Part shown: positions 12,231 through 24,600 of the stretch, in pieces | Layout: every line of letters starts with the position of its first letter | How positions within the stretch are numbered: the stretch's first letter is position 1 | NCBI GenBank assembly: GCA_020091685.1 | Contig: CM034603.1 | Coordinates: 24,360,595-24,424,594, forward strand | Origin: Lutjanus erythropterus | Lineage: Eukaryota > Chordata > Actinopteri > Lutjaniformes > Lutjanidae | Length of the DNA: 64,000 nucleotides | Direction: 5' to 3' | Translations under genes and position numbers: made by a program | The notes under the pieces: model-generated | Seen by the model: only the letters and a program-made list of their open reading frames with translations | What the model was told of the DNA's origin: nothing | Database searches by the model: none

Positions 12231-13090
12231 TATTGTACGTATTTTGTTTAATTTTGCAAACACAGTAAGTGCTGGCAGTGGTTGGTGAGATGTAAAATCT
12301 GAAAAGTTGGGTTTGTTTATTTATTTATTTACTGTCCTAAAAGTAGCCAAATTTAAATATACTGAATCAACCGGAATTAGCCCAAAAAATACTTAGCATA
12401 TGTTAATTTCAGTTCATATATGTCAACTCTGCCCTGGTGCAGTTTTAGGACATGATCTAAGTGTCTGGCTACATATTAGTTATGCCCCTGCTTTTGGTTT
12501 ATGAGACATCTCATTCAAGTCAGCCTAAAATAAATGCTTTTAGAGTTTATCATAGTGCTTCCATTTTTGCCCAAGGAGGTGGGGGGGATATTTTTTTATT
12601 TTATTTTTGTTTTAATGCAAACAGCGTATGTACTTTCTTAAAGGGTAGTTCAGGTAATTGATCATACCAATACCAAAAAAAAAAAAAAAAAAGTCTCGTA
12701 CAGGACTGTTGATGGCTTTACTCTCAACTCCACAAAAGCCAAATCCAAACTGTAACTTCATCTTTCTTGTATGTTCAACTTTGTGACCTATAAATCAATC
12801 TCTTGCCTCCTCTGTCTGTATCTAATGATCTTTTGGCTTGCCTTACCACAGGGTGTAGTTGGAGCTGAGCTTGAGGATGAGCCAGATTAACTGTGATGTG
12901 GCTGAATGTGAAGTTAACTTGTGTATTGGAGTTCTTGAACAAGAACAACTGATCCCTGTCCCTACCATGTCCCATATCAACTTTCTATCATAAGGTTACT
13001 TCTTTGGCACAAATGTAACTTTGAACAAACCTGAGGACTCTTGGAGTCGTTGAACATTTTTGCCATATTTTTCCCACTTCTGATAAAGGC

Positions 13091-13513
13091 TTAAAGGGAC
13101 AGTTCAGACCAAAATTAAGAATACATCTTTTTTTTTCTCTCACCTGCTATGAATCCAGATTGATTTGTTTTGAGTTGCCGAGTTTTGGCGATGTCTGCCT
13201 TCTCTCCCACATGATGGAAGTAGATGGCACTCAAATGAAGAAATACATTTGACAAATTCAACACCTGTGTCTCTTTTCAGAAATTATGACCCAGTTACTC
13301 CAGATAACCCACACACCCAGTTGGAGCAGTTTCATTACTTTGAGCACTGCAAGCCAAATGCCATTTAGCTCCATTATATGTGTGAAGAAGACATCTCTAT
13401 AACCAATATCTCCAAAACTCTGCATTCACACCAAAACAATCTAGATGGATAAATAACACTACAGGTAAGATATAATATATATATTTTTATTTGGGGGTGA
13501 ACTGATCCTTTAA
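13091..13513. mobile_element. 'TTAAAGGGACAGTTCA' MITE, copy 1
   Basis: Left end TTAAAGGGACAGTTCA and right end GGTGAACTGATCCTTTAA are inverted repeats. Interior landmarks GAGTTGCCGAGTTTTGGCGA, CCAGTTACTCCAGATAA and ACAATCTAGATGGATAAATA recur in the copies at 26847-27600, 49145-49446 and 59277-60413. TTAA termini suggest TTAA-specific insertion. Confidence 0.72.
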
Positions 13514-14136
13514 CTCATTCTACTACTTCTTCATCTTAACTACAATAAACACCTATTTTGATCTGTGAACACACAGTGATATCAGTCCTCTAATCAAACT
13601 GAGGATATGCAGCAAACAATCACATTTCCCAAAATGTTAATGTTCCTTCAAACCTTATTTTTTGTGTTTTTCCTGTTGTTTCACAAGTGACCTTACCAGC
13701 ATACAGTGTCATAATATCACTCATTAGAGGAGGAGTAACCTCTCCTTTATGGTAGGCATCATCCACTGAGCAAGACTAGAAAATCCCTGTCATCCACACG
13801 TATACAGTACGTGATAATCCTCAATTTGATTGAATGTAGGCTAAATATGATTGGCCTAAGCTGAGAGATCGGCTGAACTTGGCCCCTGGCACATTGTATT
13901 CAACAGTCACCATGTTGACAGCTGCTTTGCCCAGCTGGTCAGGCCCATAATTAAGTTATGACTTCATATTGTACAAAAGTTAAATGAATCCATGACACCT
14001 TCACAATGATGAAAACACTTAGCAATCATTCAGCATGACACAGCAATACTTAGATAACAGGGCATCTGTGTTCTATTACGCTCCGCTTCATCAGAGATTT
14101 AAAGATAAATTATATAATCTAATGCTTATAGTGTCC

Positions 14137-14600
14137 AGAGGTGAGGAGAAACTAAGTACAAATACTTTGTTACTGTAGATTTTTACCCTTACTTTACTTG
14201 AGGATTATTTTTTTGTCAACTTTTTACTTGTACTGCCTATATTTGAACTGAAAAATCTGTACTTTTTACTCCTTACATTTTCAAAAGAGGCTTGTTACTT
14301 TAGTTTTAATAGATTTTAGAGGAATTATTGGGACAAAAGATGTGAAGACAAAAAACGATATAACAAGACAAAAAACAAAACAATATAAAAGATGTAACAA
14401 GACAAAAAACAACAAAAAAGACATAATAAAATGAAAAACAACATCAAATACATAACAAGACAAAAAACTATGTAAAAGACATAATGATAAAAAAAGATGT
14501 GACAGGATGAAAAACAAGGTAAAAAAAACTGTTATTTTTGACTTTTATACTTTGAGTATGTTTCAGAGCCTGTACCTTTTCACTTCCACTCAAGTAAAGA
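14137..14600. repeat. Dispersed repeat copy carrying an internal tandem array
   Basis: Outer parts match the repeat at 7087-7290 (ACAAATACTTTGTTACTGTA; GGAATTATTG). At about 14330-14520 there is a degenerate tandem array built on ACAAGACAAAAAAC and AAAAGACATAA, unit about 30-45 bp. Non-coding. Confidence 0.55.
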
Positions 14601-17161
14601 AGTTGTATCTTTCACAAGAGTCTTTTTTCCACAAGCAAAGGAAACATGTCTTACTTATTTCTCCCCTATTCTTCGGCTTCCATGGTATTTTCTCGGTCTT
14701 TCAGAGTGGGCTTTCCCCCAGTGCCAATGACTGACAGCAGCAGGTCGCCTGGACCCTGATTTAAACTCTCTGAAACTCTAGCAGACGGTAATCCACTGTT
14801 GCTGCTAGCCTCTGCTTCATCCTGTTCTGACTACTGTGTTTGGTTTCAATACTCCTGAAAGTACACAGAGAAAAATAAAAACATACAAGAAACTGACAAA
14901 TAACTAATTCATCCGTCTCTCCACTAATGTTCAATATGTGAAAAAATCAAAGGATGTTTTGTGTGTATTTGTTATATAAATTTTAATTTGACTTTACCTC
15001 CAATTGTTTTTCTCCCCCTCCTTTTGCTTTTTCTGTGGTCTACATTTCAAGATGCCAAATCAGTTAGTAGCATCAAATCACATCTTGGATGGTATTTCCA
15101 CAATCTGGTCGTCGTCCAGAAGTCACTCTCAGCCAGCAGTCATCCTGGCACCTGGAGGCCAATTCAGCAGAGGACAGAGGACATACACATAACTCCCGGC
15201 TATGTTTTTAGCAGCCATAGAGTTGGATAAAATCCCAATTAAAACATTCCTTTGTGATGAAACAATATTCACAAAAGTGGAGGCGATGTATACTCTAACA
15301 TCTGATCAACGTGGGCCGTCCACTTCTTGACCTCTTAGCCATTTCAAGAATAAGGTCAGGGTTGTATCATGTTCACAGTCGAAACACATGGGTGTTATCT
15401 CAAAAGAACATTAACATAGCAGATGACAAGTGAGACAAATGTCAGTCACACCAGTACCATGTTACGACCGGTGTAGATTTGTGCTCTTGGCCTCTGTTTT
15501 TTTGTGTCAGGAGGCTCCTAACCAACCAGCTCCTCCCTCTAATCAGCTGCGCCTGAACCATGCGCTACAAAAAGTTAGAGTCTACAGGAGCAGAGTCCTT
15601 TCAAAATACTTTGTTTATCCTTTTTCCTTTGTTTACCAAATAAACATAAAATTTGGTTTAACCAGCTTTATTTTGGCCCTCACGTTGCTTCCCATGAGCC
15701 AGAATCATAACAGACCCATAGCCAAGAATGAACAGCAGATGGCGCTTCTGTCCCTAAAATGTGCAATGGGGACTTGAAGAGTGATGATACAACTGACTAT
15801 ATCCAAAAAACAGATGAGACGAAATAGTATGTTGCAAAATAGAAGCACGTTGTGTTTATTTACAATGTGGATAGTATTTACAGTATTGACAGAGTAGCAA
15901 ATAGGACAACAGGGGTAACACAGGTCAACCACAGAAAACCATGAAACATCAATTTCCATAACTGTGCAAAATGAAATCAAACAAAAATATCTGTTCTAAT
16001 AAAAAAAAAAAAAAAAAAAAAAAATGCAATAGTTGAACCCAGTGTAGTAGGTTCGCCTGGGATACTTCAAGGTTTATAGTTCCCTTGCACCACCAATCAT
16101 TTCTTGTTGAAAGCAGTCTAAGAAAAGTACAGAGCACATGTTGTCACAGAGAAACAAAACTCAAAAGCTGACATGGCCTCTGACAGTGTGAATGTGCCCT
16201 GAATAGGTCTGCATTACGTCTGTGTTCAACAACACTGAATAAAGTGTTCTTTTTTTGAAGATTTGTTCCAGTGAACTCTTGATGAAGAGGTCAAAAGTCA
16301 AAGTCAAAAACTTTGTGACAATAACTTATCAGACTGTATGACACATAAATCAGATTCTTATATAATAAGAAAGATATTCTTCAATATCTTTGTTAGATGT
16401 CCTTCATTAGTAGTTAATTGTTTGTCTGTATTGTTACACTGTGTTTTACACTGCTGTCTACCATAGTGTATTTTTTGATACTACCATTATGAATCACAAA
16501 AGTCAGACATTTTCAAATCCAAAGGGGCTTTTTGGGTTTATTTAGTCACAGGGTTGCCCAAAGTTTTTTCCTCAGAGGACCAAAACTGATCCTAAGTTCC
16601 TTTAACTAACAGGCTTGCAGTGTGGCTCTAAATATGAAAAATAATTAAGAGATCCAACATATTTAAAGAGCTTGTTTACCTTACAAAACAAAACAGCATT
16701 AACAGTGATTATTTTAAATTAACATCTGGTTGCTGGAATGGAATATTATGGCAGGCCACTGGCCTGCAGACCCAACACTGAGTAGCTCTGATTTAAGACA
16801 TCTGAGACTCTGCTTGTAAGGCTCTACTTCATCAGCCTCAGATGCACTTAGGGTCATTGTGTTTTGGGCTAAATGTATGGTAATATTAATTAGCATTTGC
16901 CTATAGCTGGCATATTAATATACTAGCATCACCTTACTGACATGTTAACAAATACAGGACATTAGATAAAAAAATCTATGAGTTTACAATCTCATCATTC
17001 ATGAATGAAAGACTGTAGAAAATGTCACAGCAATCATTCCAACAGTTATCAAGATATCTCACTCTGGAAAATGTTTGGTTACCAGACTGACATTGAGTCA
17101 TGCTGCATAAACACTTTCAGAAAAGCAGGCCGTTCAGCCCAGAAGACAAATGCATGAATAC
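14601..17161. other. Intergenic DNA, no gene recognised
   Basis: Between obsl1 and atg9b. Contains an A-run near 15999-16023 and several short unsupported reading frames. No splice-supported exon or known protein motif was found on either strand. Confidence 0.45.
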
Positions 17162-17718
17162 TAGGGATGCATGATAATATCAGTGCATCATCCGTATCAG
17201 CCAATAAAGGCTTTGAAATGAAATGAAAATCTCTGCCAATATGACAGTCCGAAAAGATGACGCTTTAATTATGCATACGTCATGATCATGTCTGCCTTGT
17301 GGAGGTTTCTTAAAGTTGCTATTTGCAATGATTACCTGGCGTCGGTCAAATGACATCCCTTCAACATTACAAATTTAATTGCCAATCGCAAGGAGTTGCC
17401 ATCCTGATCGTTATGACACATTTGTGAAGAACATAGAGAAACAAGTAGCAGTGAAAAGTCAGTCAGCAGTAGTTTTCTTATTTTGCCCAGTGACTGTGAA
17501 CACTTTAAAAAGCTTTGTATTTTAAGTCTGCGTCTGCCAGCGGGCCATCATGATAAGAGCAGGCATAATAATGTTAGTTCCTCTACAGGAGAAATGTGAT
17601 GTTCTCTGCAATTAGGTGGAAACACTTATGTACATGTATCTGTGTTGGCCAAAATGAGTTGGAAAATATCAGCAGATCAGATATTGTAAAATAAAAAATC
17701 CGATACAGTGCATCCCTC
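17162..17718. mobile_element. Possible hAT-like MITE with TAGGGATGCA/TGCATCCCT ends
   Basis: Left end TAGGGATGCATGATAATATC and right end GATACAGTGCATCCCT are inverted. Non-coding interior. The ends resemble the element at 9612-9921. Confidence 0.5.
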
Positions 17719-17759
17719 ACCAATACCCTTATACCAGCATTAGATACATTAAAGACTTG

Positions 17760-17957
17760 GGGCGCCCCTGTGACTCAGTTGGTGGAGTGTGTGTCCACTG
17801 GGGCTGTCGGTCCTCTGCAGCGGCCACTGGTTTGGGTACTACCTGTGGCCCTTTGCTGCATGTTGTCCCCTCTCTCTCTGCCCCCTTTCCTGTCTGTCTC
17901 TGTCAAAAAAGGCATAACCCCCCCCGCCGAAAAAAATCTCGGAAAAAAAAAAAAAAA
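17760..17957 (+). mobile_element. tRNA-derived SINE with polyA tail and target duplication
   Basis: The head resembles a tRNA: an A-box-like TGACTCAGTTGG and a B-box-like GGTTTGGGTACTACC. The body is the teleost SINE signature CTGTGGCCCTTTGCTGCATG followed by a CTCTCTCT/CCCCC tract, and the element ends in an A-run. A 16-bp direct repeat with 13 matches flanks it (17744-17759 and 17958-17973), consistent with LINE-mediated insertion. Short frames across it are artefacts. Confidence 0.88.
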
Positions 17958-18030
17958 ATACATTCAAGTTTTGCAAGCTCATGGTAAACTAGCAAAAGCA
18001 ACATAAAACAGAGAGAAAATTAAAATATAT

Positions 18031-18036
18031 TTTATT
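18031..18036 (-). terminator. Putative polyadenylation signal of atg9b (AATAAA on minus strand)
   Basis: TTTATT on the plus strand reads AATAAA on the minus strand, at the far end of a long uninterrupted region after the atg9b stop. Other hexamers exist nearby, so the choice is tentative. Confidence 0.35.
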
Positions 18037-19182
18037 TCAAATAAACATCACATAATCAACCACACATGAAATGATTAAATACACTCAAAATAAGATTTAT
18101 TTGCCTCTCTACTCACTCACAGAAAACAACACATGTATTGTAAAGCTGTGCCGAAAACAAGTTCTTTTGGCATGTTTCATTTTTCAGCTAGTGTTTTTTT
18201 TTTTTTAATTTACAGAACGAAAAACAAACAGACAAACCCATGTAACAAAAAACCAAAACAAAACATGTCTTAAAACATATTCAACGTTTCAGGATGAAAA
18301 CTTAGCACCTTGTTCCAGTCACTGTGATTCTTTAGACTGGTGTATAGTGGATAAGAAATCATAGTACGGTGAGAAGGTTGGCCGTGATGACAATGCCAAT
18401 TACAAGGCAAACTCCTGCTTCTTTAGGATATCGAGTACAGTGCAATCATAGACACCATGATAAGAAGAAGTGTGCTGTCGGATGCAACAGACAGACACAA
18501 GATCTCAGTTTGCAACTCATCCACAATTTCACAACATACTTGATGCTATACACAATGACTCGCTGAAATAAAATACTGTACATAGTGTGTGCTGCTAAAT
18601 TTGTGAAAGTAATCCAACAGTTTACATGAAATGGCTTCTATAAAGAGCAAAGACTAAACCTTAATACTAAGGCACTGCTTAAAATAAAATGACAAACATA
18701 GCAGTGAGGTGTAAATGTGGAGACGGTCACAAGAAATCAACTCTGTGCACAAAGCTGAGCTCCAGTGTCTCTACAAAAATAAACTCACTGCACACATGGA
18801 CAGTGGACACAACACCCATGTAAGCGTATTTAACAGTGTGACAGAAACACACACATCCTCCCCTACAGGGCGAACTTTTACTGACCAGAGGTAAGACCAA
18901 CCTTTACGTGATTATGTGATTTGGCCACAGTGCTTCCAGGTGGTTTACTGTGGACGACGACAATACAATACGTGCTGATGCTTTTGCTTATTTATATACA
19001 AACAATGAGAAGAGGTGACACAGGATGGAGACGTACTCCCTTTAGAGACCTGCCCTTTCTAAACTGTTGCAAGTACTGTATATATGCACACATAAAAAAA
19101 AAAAAGGTTTATTTTCTGTCAGTGCAAAAATTCTGAGTTCATGTTAGCATAATTACGCAGGTGTCAAAATGCATTCCTTCCA

Positions 19183-19214
<32 letters not shown>
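19183..19214. repeat. (CA)n microsatellite
   Basis: An uninterrupted CA dinucleotide run of about 32 bp, inside the presumed atg9b 3' UTR. Confidence 0.95.
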
Positions 19215-19218
<4 letters not shown>

Positions 19219-21632
19219 AAGAAAGAAAAAGGTTTTAACACACACAAGAGGGCAAAGAGACATTTTTACCCTCTTAAGTCTTGCAGTCATGGAGATGAGA
19301 TCTATATTACTGTGAAAAAAAACATGGGTAGAACGATATTTTGCGCACTGCATCAACAAGCAGATTTAGTCCAAGTTATTTTTTGTGTGTAAATCACATT
19401 CAACATCATGCTGCTGGCCTTGTTATGCATTTTGCATCTTTGCATTAATAAATCCTTTTTTAATCAGAATTTCTAAATCAAAAAGTAGTTTTTAACTACT
19501 TTCAGTGGGGGATACATGCCATTTCTTTCATTAACAGGATTATACGCTTTTGTTAAAGTAAATGGCAAAACAATCTAAATATTTTCTTTTTTTTTTTTTT
19601 TTTTAAATAAATAATACACATATAATCAACTAAGAAATATCCGAGGGGCAATAAATAAACCTAAAGCTAAGACTCTGGAAAGGCATTATCTTCTCCTTAT
19701 GCTCTTACTTTGAAAGTATAAAGCCAACACTGAGAGGAACTGCTGTCCTTAATTCTTAAAAACCTAAACCCAACAGTGCACACTCTGACATCAGCCCTTT
19801 TATGATTAAGTTCCATTTTTATGTGAGCTTAGCTAAATGTTAATGTGCACAACAAAGATTTGTAAAAGCAACACCACCCTGTTTTGTTCCAAATATTTTT
19901 TTTTGGGGGATGCTTGACTCATCTGCTGGGTAAAAATGAAAACAGAGAATGAAAGAGATTCCATTTACACCTGCCATCAAAATCAAAATGCAGTTAAAAG
20001 ATGCATCTGTACACTGCAAATAAACTTTTATGTACTGTATATACACAAGAGTAAATACAAAGCAGAGGTATTGGTTGGATTATTAGTTTTTCTTCACCAC
20101 CGCTGAGGTAAAAACTAGGATTTAAATACATCTGTTGTTATATTGGTGTTAAGGCATAAAGCTGGCTTTTAGTCCAGCTTAAACAGAATTAAAAAGACAT
20201 CTTATACCTGCATCAGATTTTGATGCTAAGTGTATCTGGGGCCCATAATGATGTCAGTCCTGTTTCTTAAAGGAACAGTAATGTCTTGATACATCAGCTG
20301 TGGAAATATTAATTAATACTGAATAAAATCTGTATTTAGGACCACTAAACACAGACAGCAGCATCAGAGCATGTGTATATCTGGTTTAAAGACATGTTTT
20401 GTCAAACCCAATAGGGCTTTTTGCCAGGTACACATGGTGTTTTAGTAGTACAGTCAACTCTTTATCATAGCAATACTTGGTATCTTTTTCAAGGATTAGA
20501 TCTGGTAGTAAAAATGAGGACTTTTATAAGGATAAGTAAGACGTAAAAGTGTATTTACAAATCACCAGGGTCAAACATCTATGCAAGCCCTGAAAGGCAA
20601 GTCAAAAAAAAAAATCTGGTGATCCATTTTCTAGGTCTGATCTCTATCGTTTTCTCTCCTGTATTTATGACTTCAGAACAGGTGGATAAAGGGTTTGCCA
20701 GGATCTTTTTTTTTTTATTTCTTTGAATTTTAAATGTCATTTTTTAAGTTTGTTGTAATAATTTTCACAGATCAAAATAAGAATGAGAGAATTAAAAAGT
20801 TAATTCTTGCAAAACCCTTCGTCCACTTGTTCTTAATTCGTAAATAAAGGAGAGAAAACCTATCAGATCAGACTTATAAAATGGATCACCAGAATTGTTT
20901 GTCTCGCTTGCCTCTCAGGACTTCTGTATACAGCACAACTTGAAATATTGAATTAATTTTTTCCAGGTGATCAAAGTTGTTCAGGCAGCTATGATACAGT
21001 CTGCAGTCTTTGTAGCACAGATCAAGACACCACTCTGTGAGGAACTTCAATTAGACTCGCGCTGTAAAACTTTGTGATGCACAAACACTTGACTTGCGCA
21101 CACAGACACAGGCTCAGCAGACACCACGATGAGCCTTTCACATGCATTCCACAATAAAAATAATCGGCCACACCCTCCATCACACAGTGATCCTATGAAT
21201 ACACTCTATTGTCTCTCTCTGTCACTTTACACACAGTTTGTCTGTACAAGTTTCTGACGAGATCAGGATGAAACGGACGGAAGACGTATGGTTTCCCTGA
21301 TGCCATAAGTCTGCCTGATGTGACAGGATGAGGCGTAGAGGTGCAGAGACAGTGGTTATTCAATGACCCCTCCTACAACAAACGCTGAACGATGTTTTAA
21401 AGGTCCATGCTAAATTCTCCATGAGGATCATCTAAGGCCACAATGTTCATAGAAGAAAGTAAAATGTAAACACTAGAAAAGAAAAAGAGAGAAAGAGGAG
21501 AAATTATCGTGGCAATGTTGCAGGATAAAAGGCCATTTGTTATGTTTGTCACAGAATACAGAGCCACAAAGCATAGATCGTAGAGACGTGTCTGTGTTAA
21601 AAGAGAGCATATACCTTATGAAATAAGGCACT

Positions 21633-24600
21633 TCAACAACTACTCCCAGCAGTGCCCTGTTTTGGAGTAGATCCACTGTTTATCTCCTGATCATCTTCAT
21701 TCTCCTCCTCCTCCTCTTGCCAGCGACCAAGGTGGACAGGTGTTGGCATGGAAATGCTGGAACCAAGGCCACTATGTGCCTGGATACCTGACAAGAGTGT
21801 CGATACTAAGTTAAACCTTGCATCAAAGTTTGGTGTTTATTGTTAAAAATGTTTAGTTTTAGATTAGCTATTATTAATTTCAGCATTAGTTTTGATTTTT
21901 GGTTTTAGGTCAGGGAAATATTCCAGGAGCAAGATGTAAGAAGGTCAGAAAAGATATTACAATATAAACACAACACTTTGTGAAGGCAACTGACTCATGT
22001 CATATAGACAGCAGTCCATACCTATAATCAATACTTCCTCATGCTTCTGTGTTGACAAAGACTAAAACTAAAGACACTTCCTGTAGTTTTTTTTAGTTTT
22101 TAGTTTAATTTCAATGAACTATAATAACCTTGTTTTGGACACACAGCTCAGTGCGTATCATGTCATTTCCCAAAAGCCTGCTTGCTGGTTGGAGACATGT
22201 AACCATGGTAACCTGTGCCAATGATTTAAAAAAATGATTACACCTCGCAAAGTGAAAGCTTGCACTTGATGTTATGCCAAAGTTGCCATAGTTGCTGTCC
22301 GCCATGTTGTTTCTACTGCATTGCATTATGGGATATTTATGCTGGCGTGGTATCCAGAGCTGGCATACTGTAATATCTCCCCAGATACAGTATGCACTTT
22401 ACATACTATTGGTTTTATACTAAGGTTTCGGATAAAAAAAAAAAAAATCTAACATGTTGTTTTAGCGAACTAAATCACGTTAGTATGAAATTTTATAGTC
22501 CAGAGAAAAGATTCAATATTATTTCAGCTTTTTAGATTTGGATCTGCAGATTTAATAAGTGTGACTTTTTACAATATGTTTGCATGTCAGTGCTTAGAAT
22601 ACTTACATTATGCCCCATTTTGTAATTCATATACATATATATCTTTCAAAGCACCCAGGTGTCAGTAGCCATCAGTGCTATTTGCCCCTGGTGAGGAATA
22701 GCCAGTGTGGCTTTTTACATTAGGGAGTACATAGCCTATCATGGCAGAGACAAGCACCGAGGTGTCCATAGCCAAAAATGCTATTTGCACCCTAGGTGTA
22801 AATCTCTGATGTGGCCATTTACACCCACATGTTAGAGCTGATTGGCCTGCTGATAGTGTTGCCAGCCAGCAATCACAGTGGATGACAATTATAGAGCAGC
22901 TTGTACCAACATCTGGCTCAAAAAGTTTAGCCAACCTCACTGTCAGTTAGCACCAGAGCAAAGAGAGTGTGAGCAGCCAAAAGACTGGAGTCGCACTGCC
23001 CGGCATCACACTGCCCTCCACTTCTATCATCCTTCTTCACTTCCATCACAGTTAGTTGTGTGTTTGTTTTGTTAGTTTGTGAACATTGTGAGAATTGGTT
23101 TGTTTACAGCCTGTTGTGCTGTTGCCCCTGCATTACTCGGTGTACAATAATGCAGCTAAAAAAAGAAAAAGTAAAATGCACCCCAAGTCGACTTGACTGA
23201 TGACTCGAATCGTTGATTTTTCAGGGGCAGCCCTAATTTTCAAATTGTATTTTTTCACCTTTCTGGCAGTTAATGGTCTCCATTCATTTCAGTTGGAACA
23301 TGGAGAGACTTGAAACTTTTAATACGCCCCACTGAGCTTCATATCTGCATTTATGTTCTTGTGCCAAGTTGTCAGAGCAGGTTTGGCTTCCGTGCTGCAT
23401 TACCATGTAGTCCAACGTAAGTTTGACAAATATTAAAGCAGACATAATTGCTTCTAAAATCTATTCTAATTTAATCTAAACTCCTTTAAGGCTCTACTCA
23501 ATTTGTAGTTCTTGATCTGACTGGAGTGCGTAATTAAGTGCTGCAGATTTAGGTCACAACCAGAATTTCAGCACTACAAGCAATTTTCTTCACATTACAC
23601 AGAGTCAATTAATGTAATGTTAATGTCAAAGGTATTTACAAATGCAGGTCATACTTAACAAACAGAACCAACACTGACAGGAGCTTATCACTTGTTTTTT
23701 TTTTTTTTCAGCTAAACTGAAGCTGCAAGGTTCTTGAAAATCAATATGTTCATTTACCAGTGTTTGTGTGTAGGTCTCTCATTGGCACTGGGTTCTGCCA
23801 CTGCCCAGAACTTCTCTGAGGGTGGGAGCTCTGCTGGTGGAGCTGGAGAGATAAGCAGTTGTCAGTCTACAGAAGAACAGAACTCTACACAGGTGGACTA
23901 GAAAAAATACCGGAAAGTGCTACTCCAAAATCTAGTGCTTCACATTACAGGTTGGTAATAACAGTAATAATAGTGAGTTAATAGTTTGATAATAAGGAGG
24001 TAATAATTAAGTGATACTATGTAATTACCAAAGTAATAACCAGGTGATATTAGTATTAACAGTGGGTATATCTGGGTAACGTTACACTGAAATTTATGTA
24101 GAAGGATGATAAGGGGCCAAAAACAGGGGTAATAATGGTGAAACATATTTAAGGACAGCAACGAGGCAAAACAATTTAGTTGGGTAACATTATGTCTCTG
24201 TGTGTGGTTTAATCGAAAATTACAATTTAATTCAATGAAAAAAGGTAGTTTAGTATTTTGTAGCCGTATTATGGAGTTATTACACAAAAACTAACAACTA
24301 CTAAACTACTCAAGTTTAAATATAAACTTAGCACAGTATTTGAAATATATTTAAAATTACATGGAATGATTGGAAAATATGAAAAGATAAATTTCAGGTT
24401 TATTATTAAATAATTACTAATATGGGCTTCCAAGAATTTTATGTTATTTTGACGTTACATTGTGCTAAAAGTACCCTATAATACTGTGGAAACATCAAGT
24501 TATATTGACTCATTATTATCGTCAGGTTATTACTCCACCATATTACCATTTTAATCCAAATATAAGAATTTTATTGTTTCAGGTTACCATATTGTTAACA

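Larger units (their letters stand above)
18020..21632 (-). other. Probable long 3' UTR of atg9b
   Basis: About 3.6 kb between the atg9b stop codon and the candidate AATAAA. No exon of another gene is seen. Contains a (CA)n microsatellite and T/A runs. The transcript end is inferred, not shown. Confidence 0.4.

Noticed and set aside
11905..12268. Overlapping plus-strand frames of 85 and 93 residues rich in Leu, Ser, Cys and Val
   Set aside because: They are translations of the TTTTGTGTCTC tandem repeat in two frames, with no gene context.
17757..18006. Frames across 17757-18006 and possible tRNA gene
   Set aside because: The A- and B-box-like sequences belong to a SINE with polyA tail and target duplication; the region does not fold into a sound tRNA cloverleaf by eye.
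22662..22940. 92-residue minus-strand frame with many Cys, looking superficially like a small secreted protein
   Set aside because: It lies inside atg9b intron 12, overlaps repeat-like sequence with duplicated CTATTTG phrases, and has no signal peptide or splice support.
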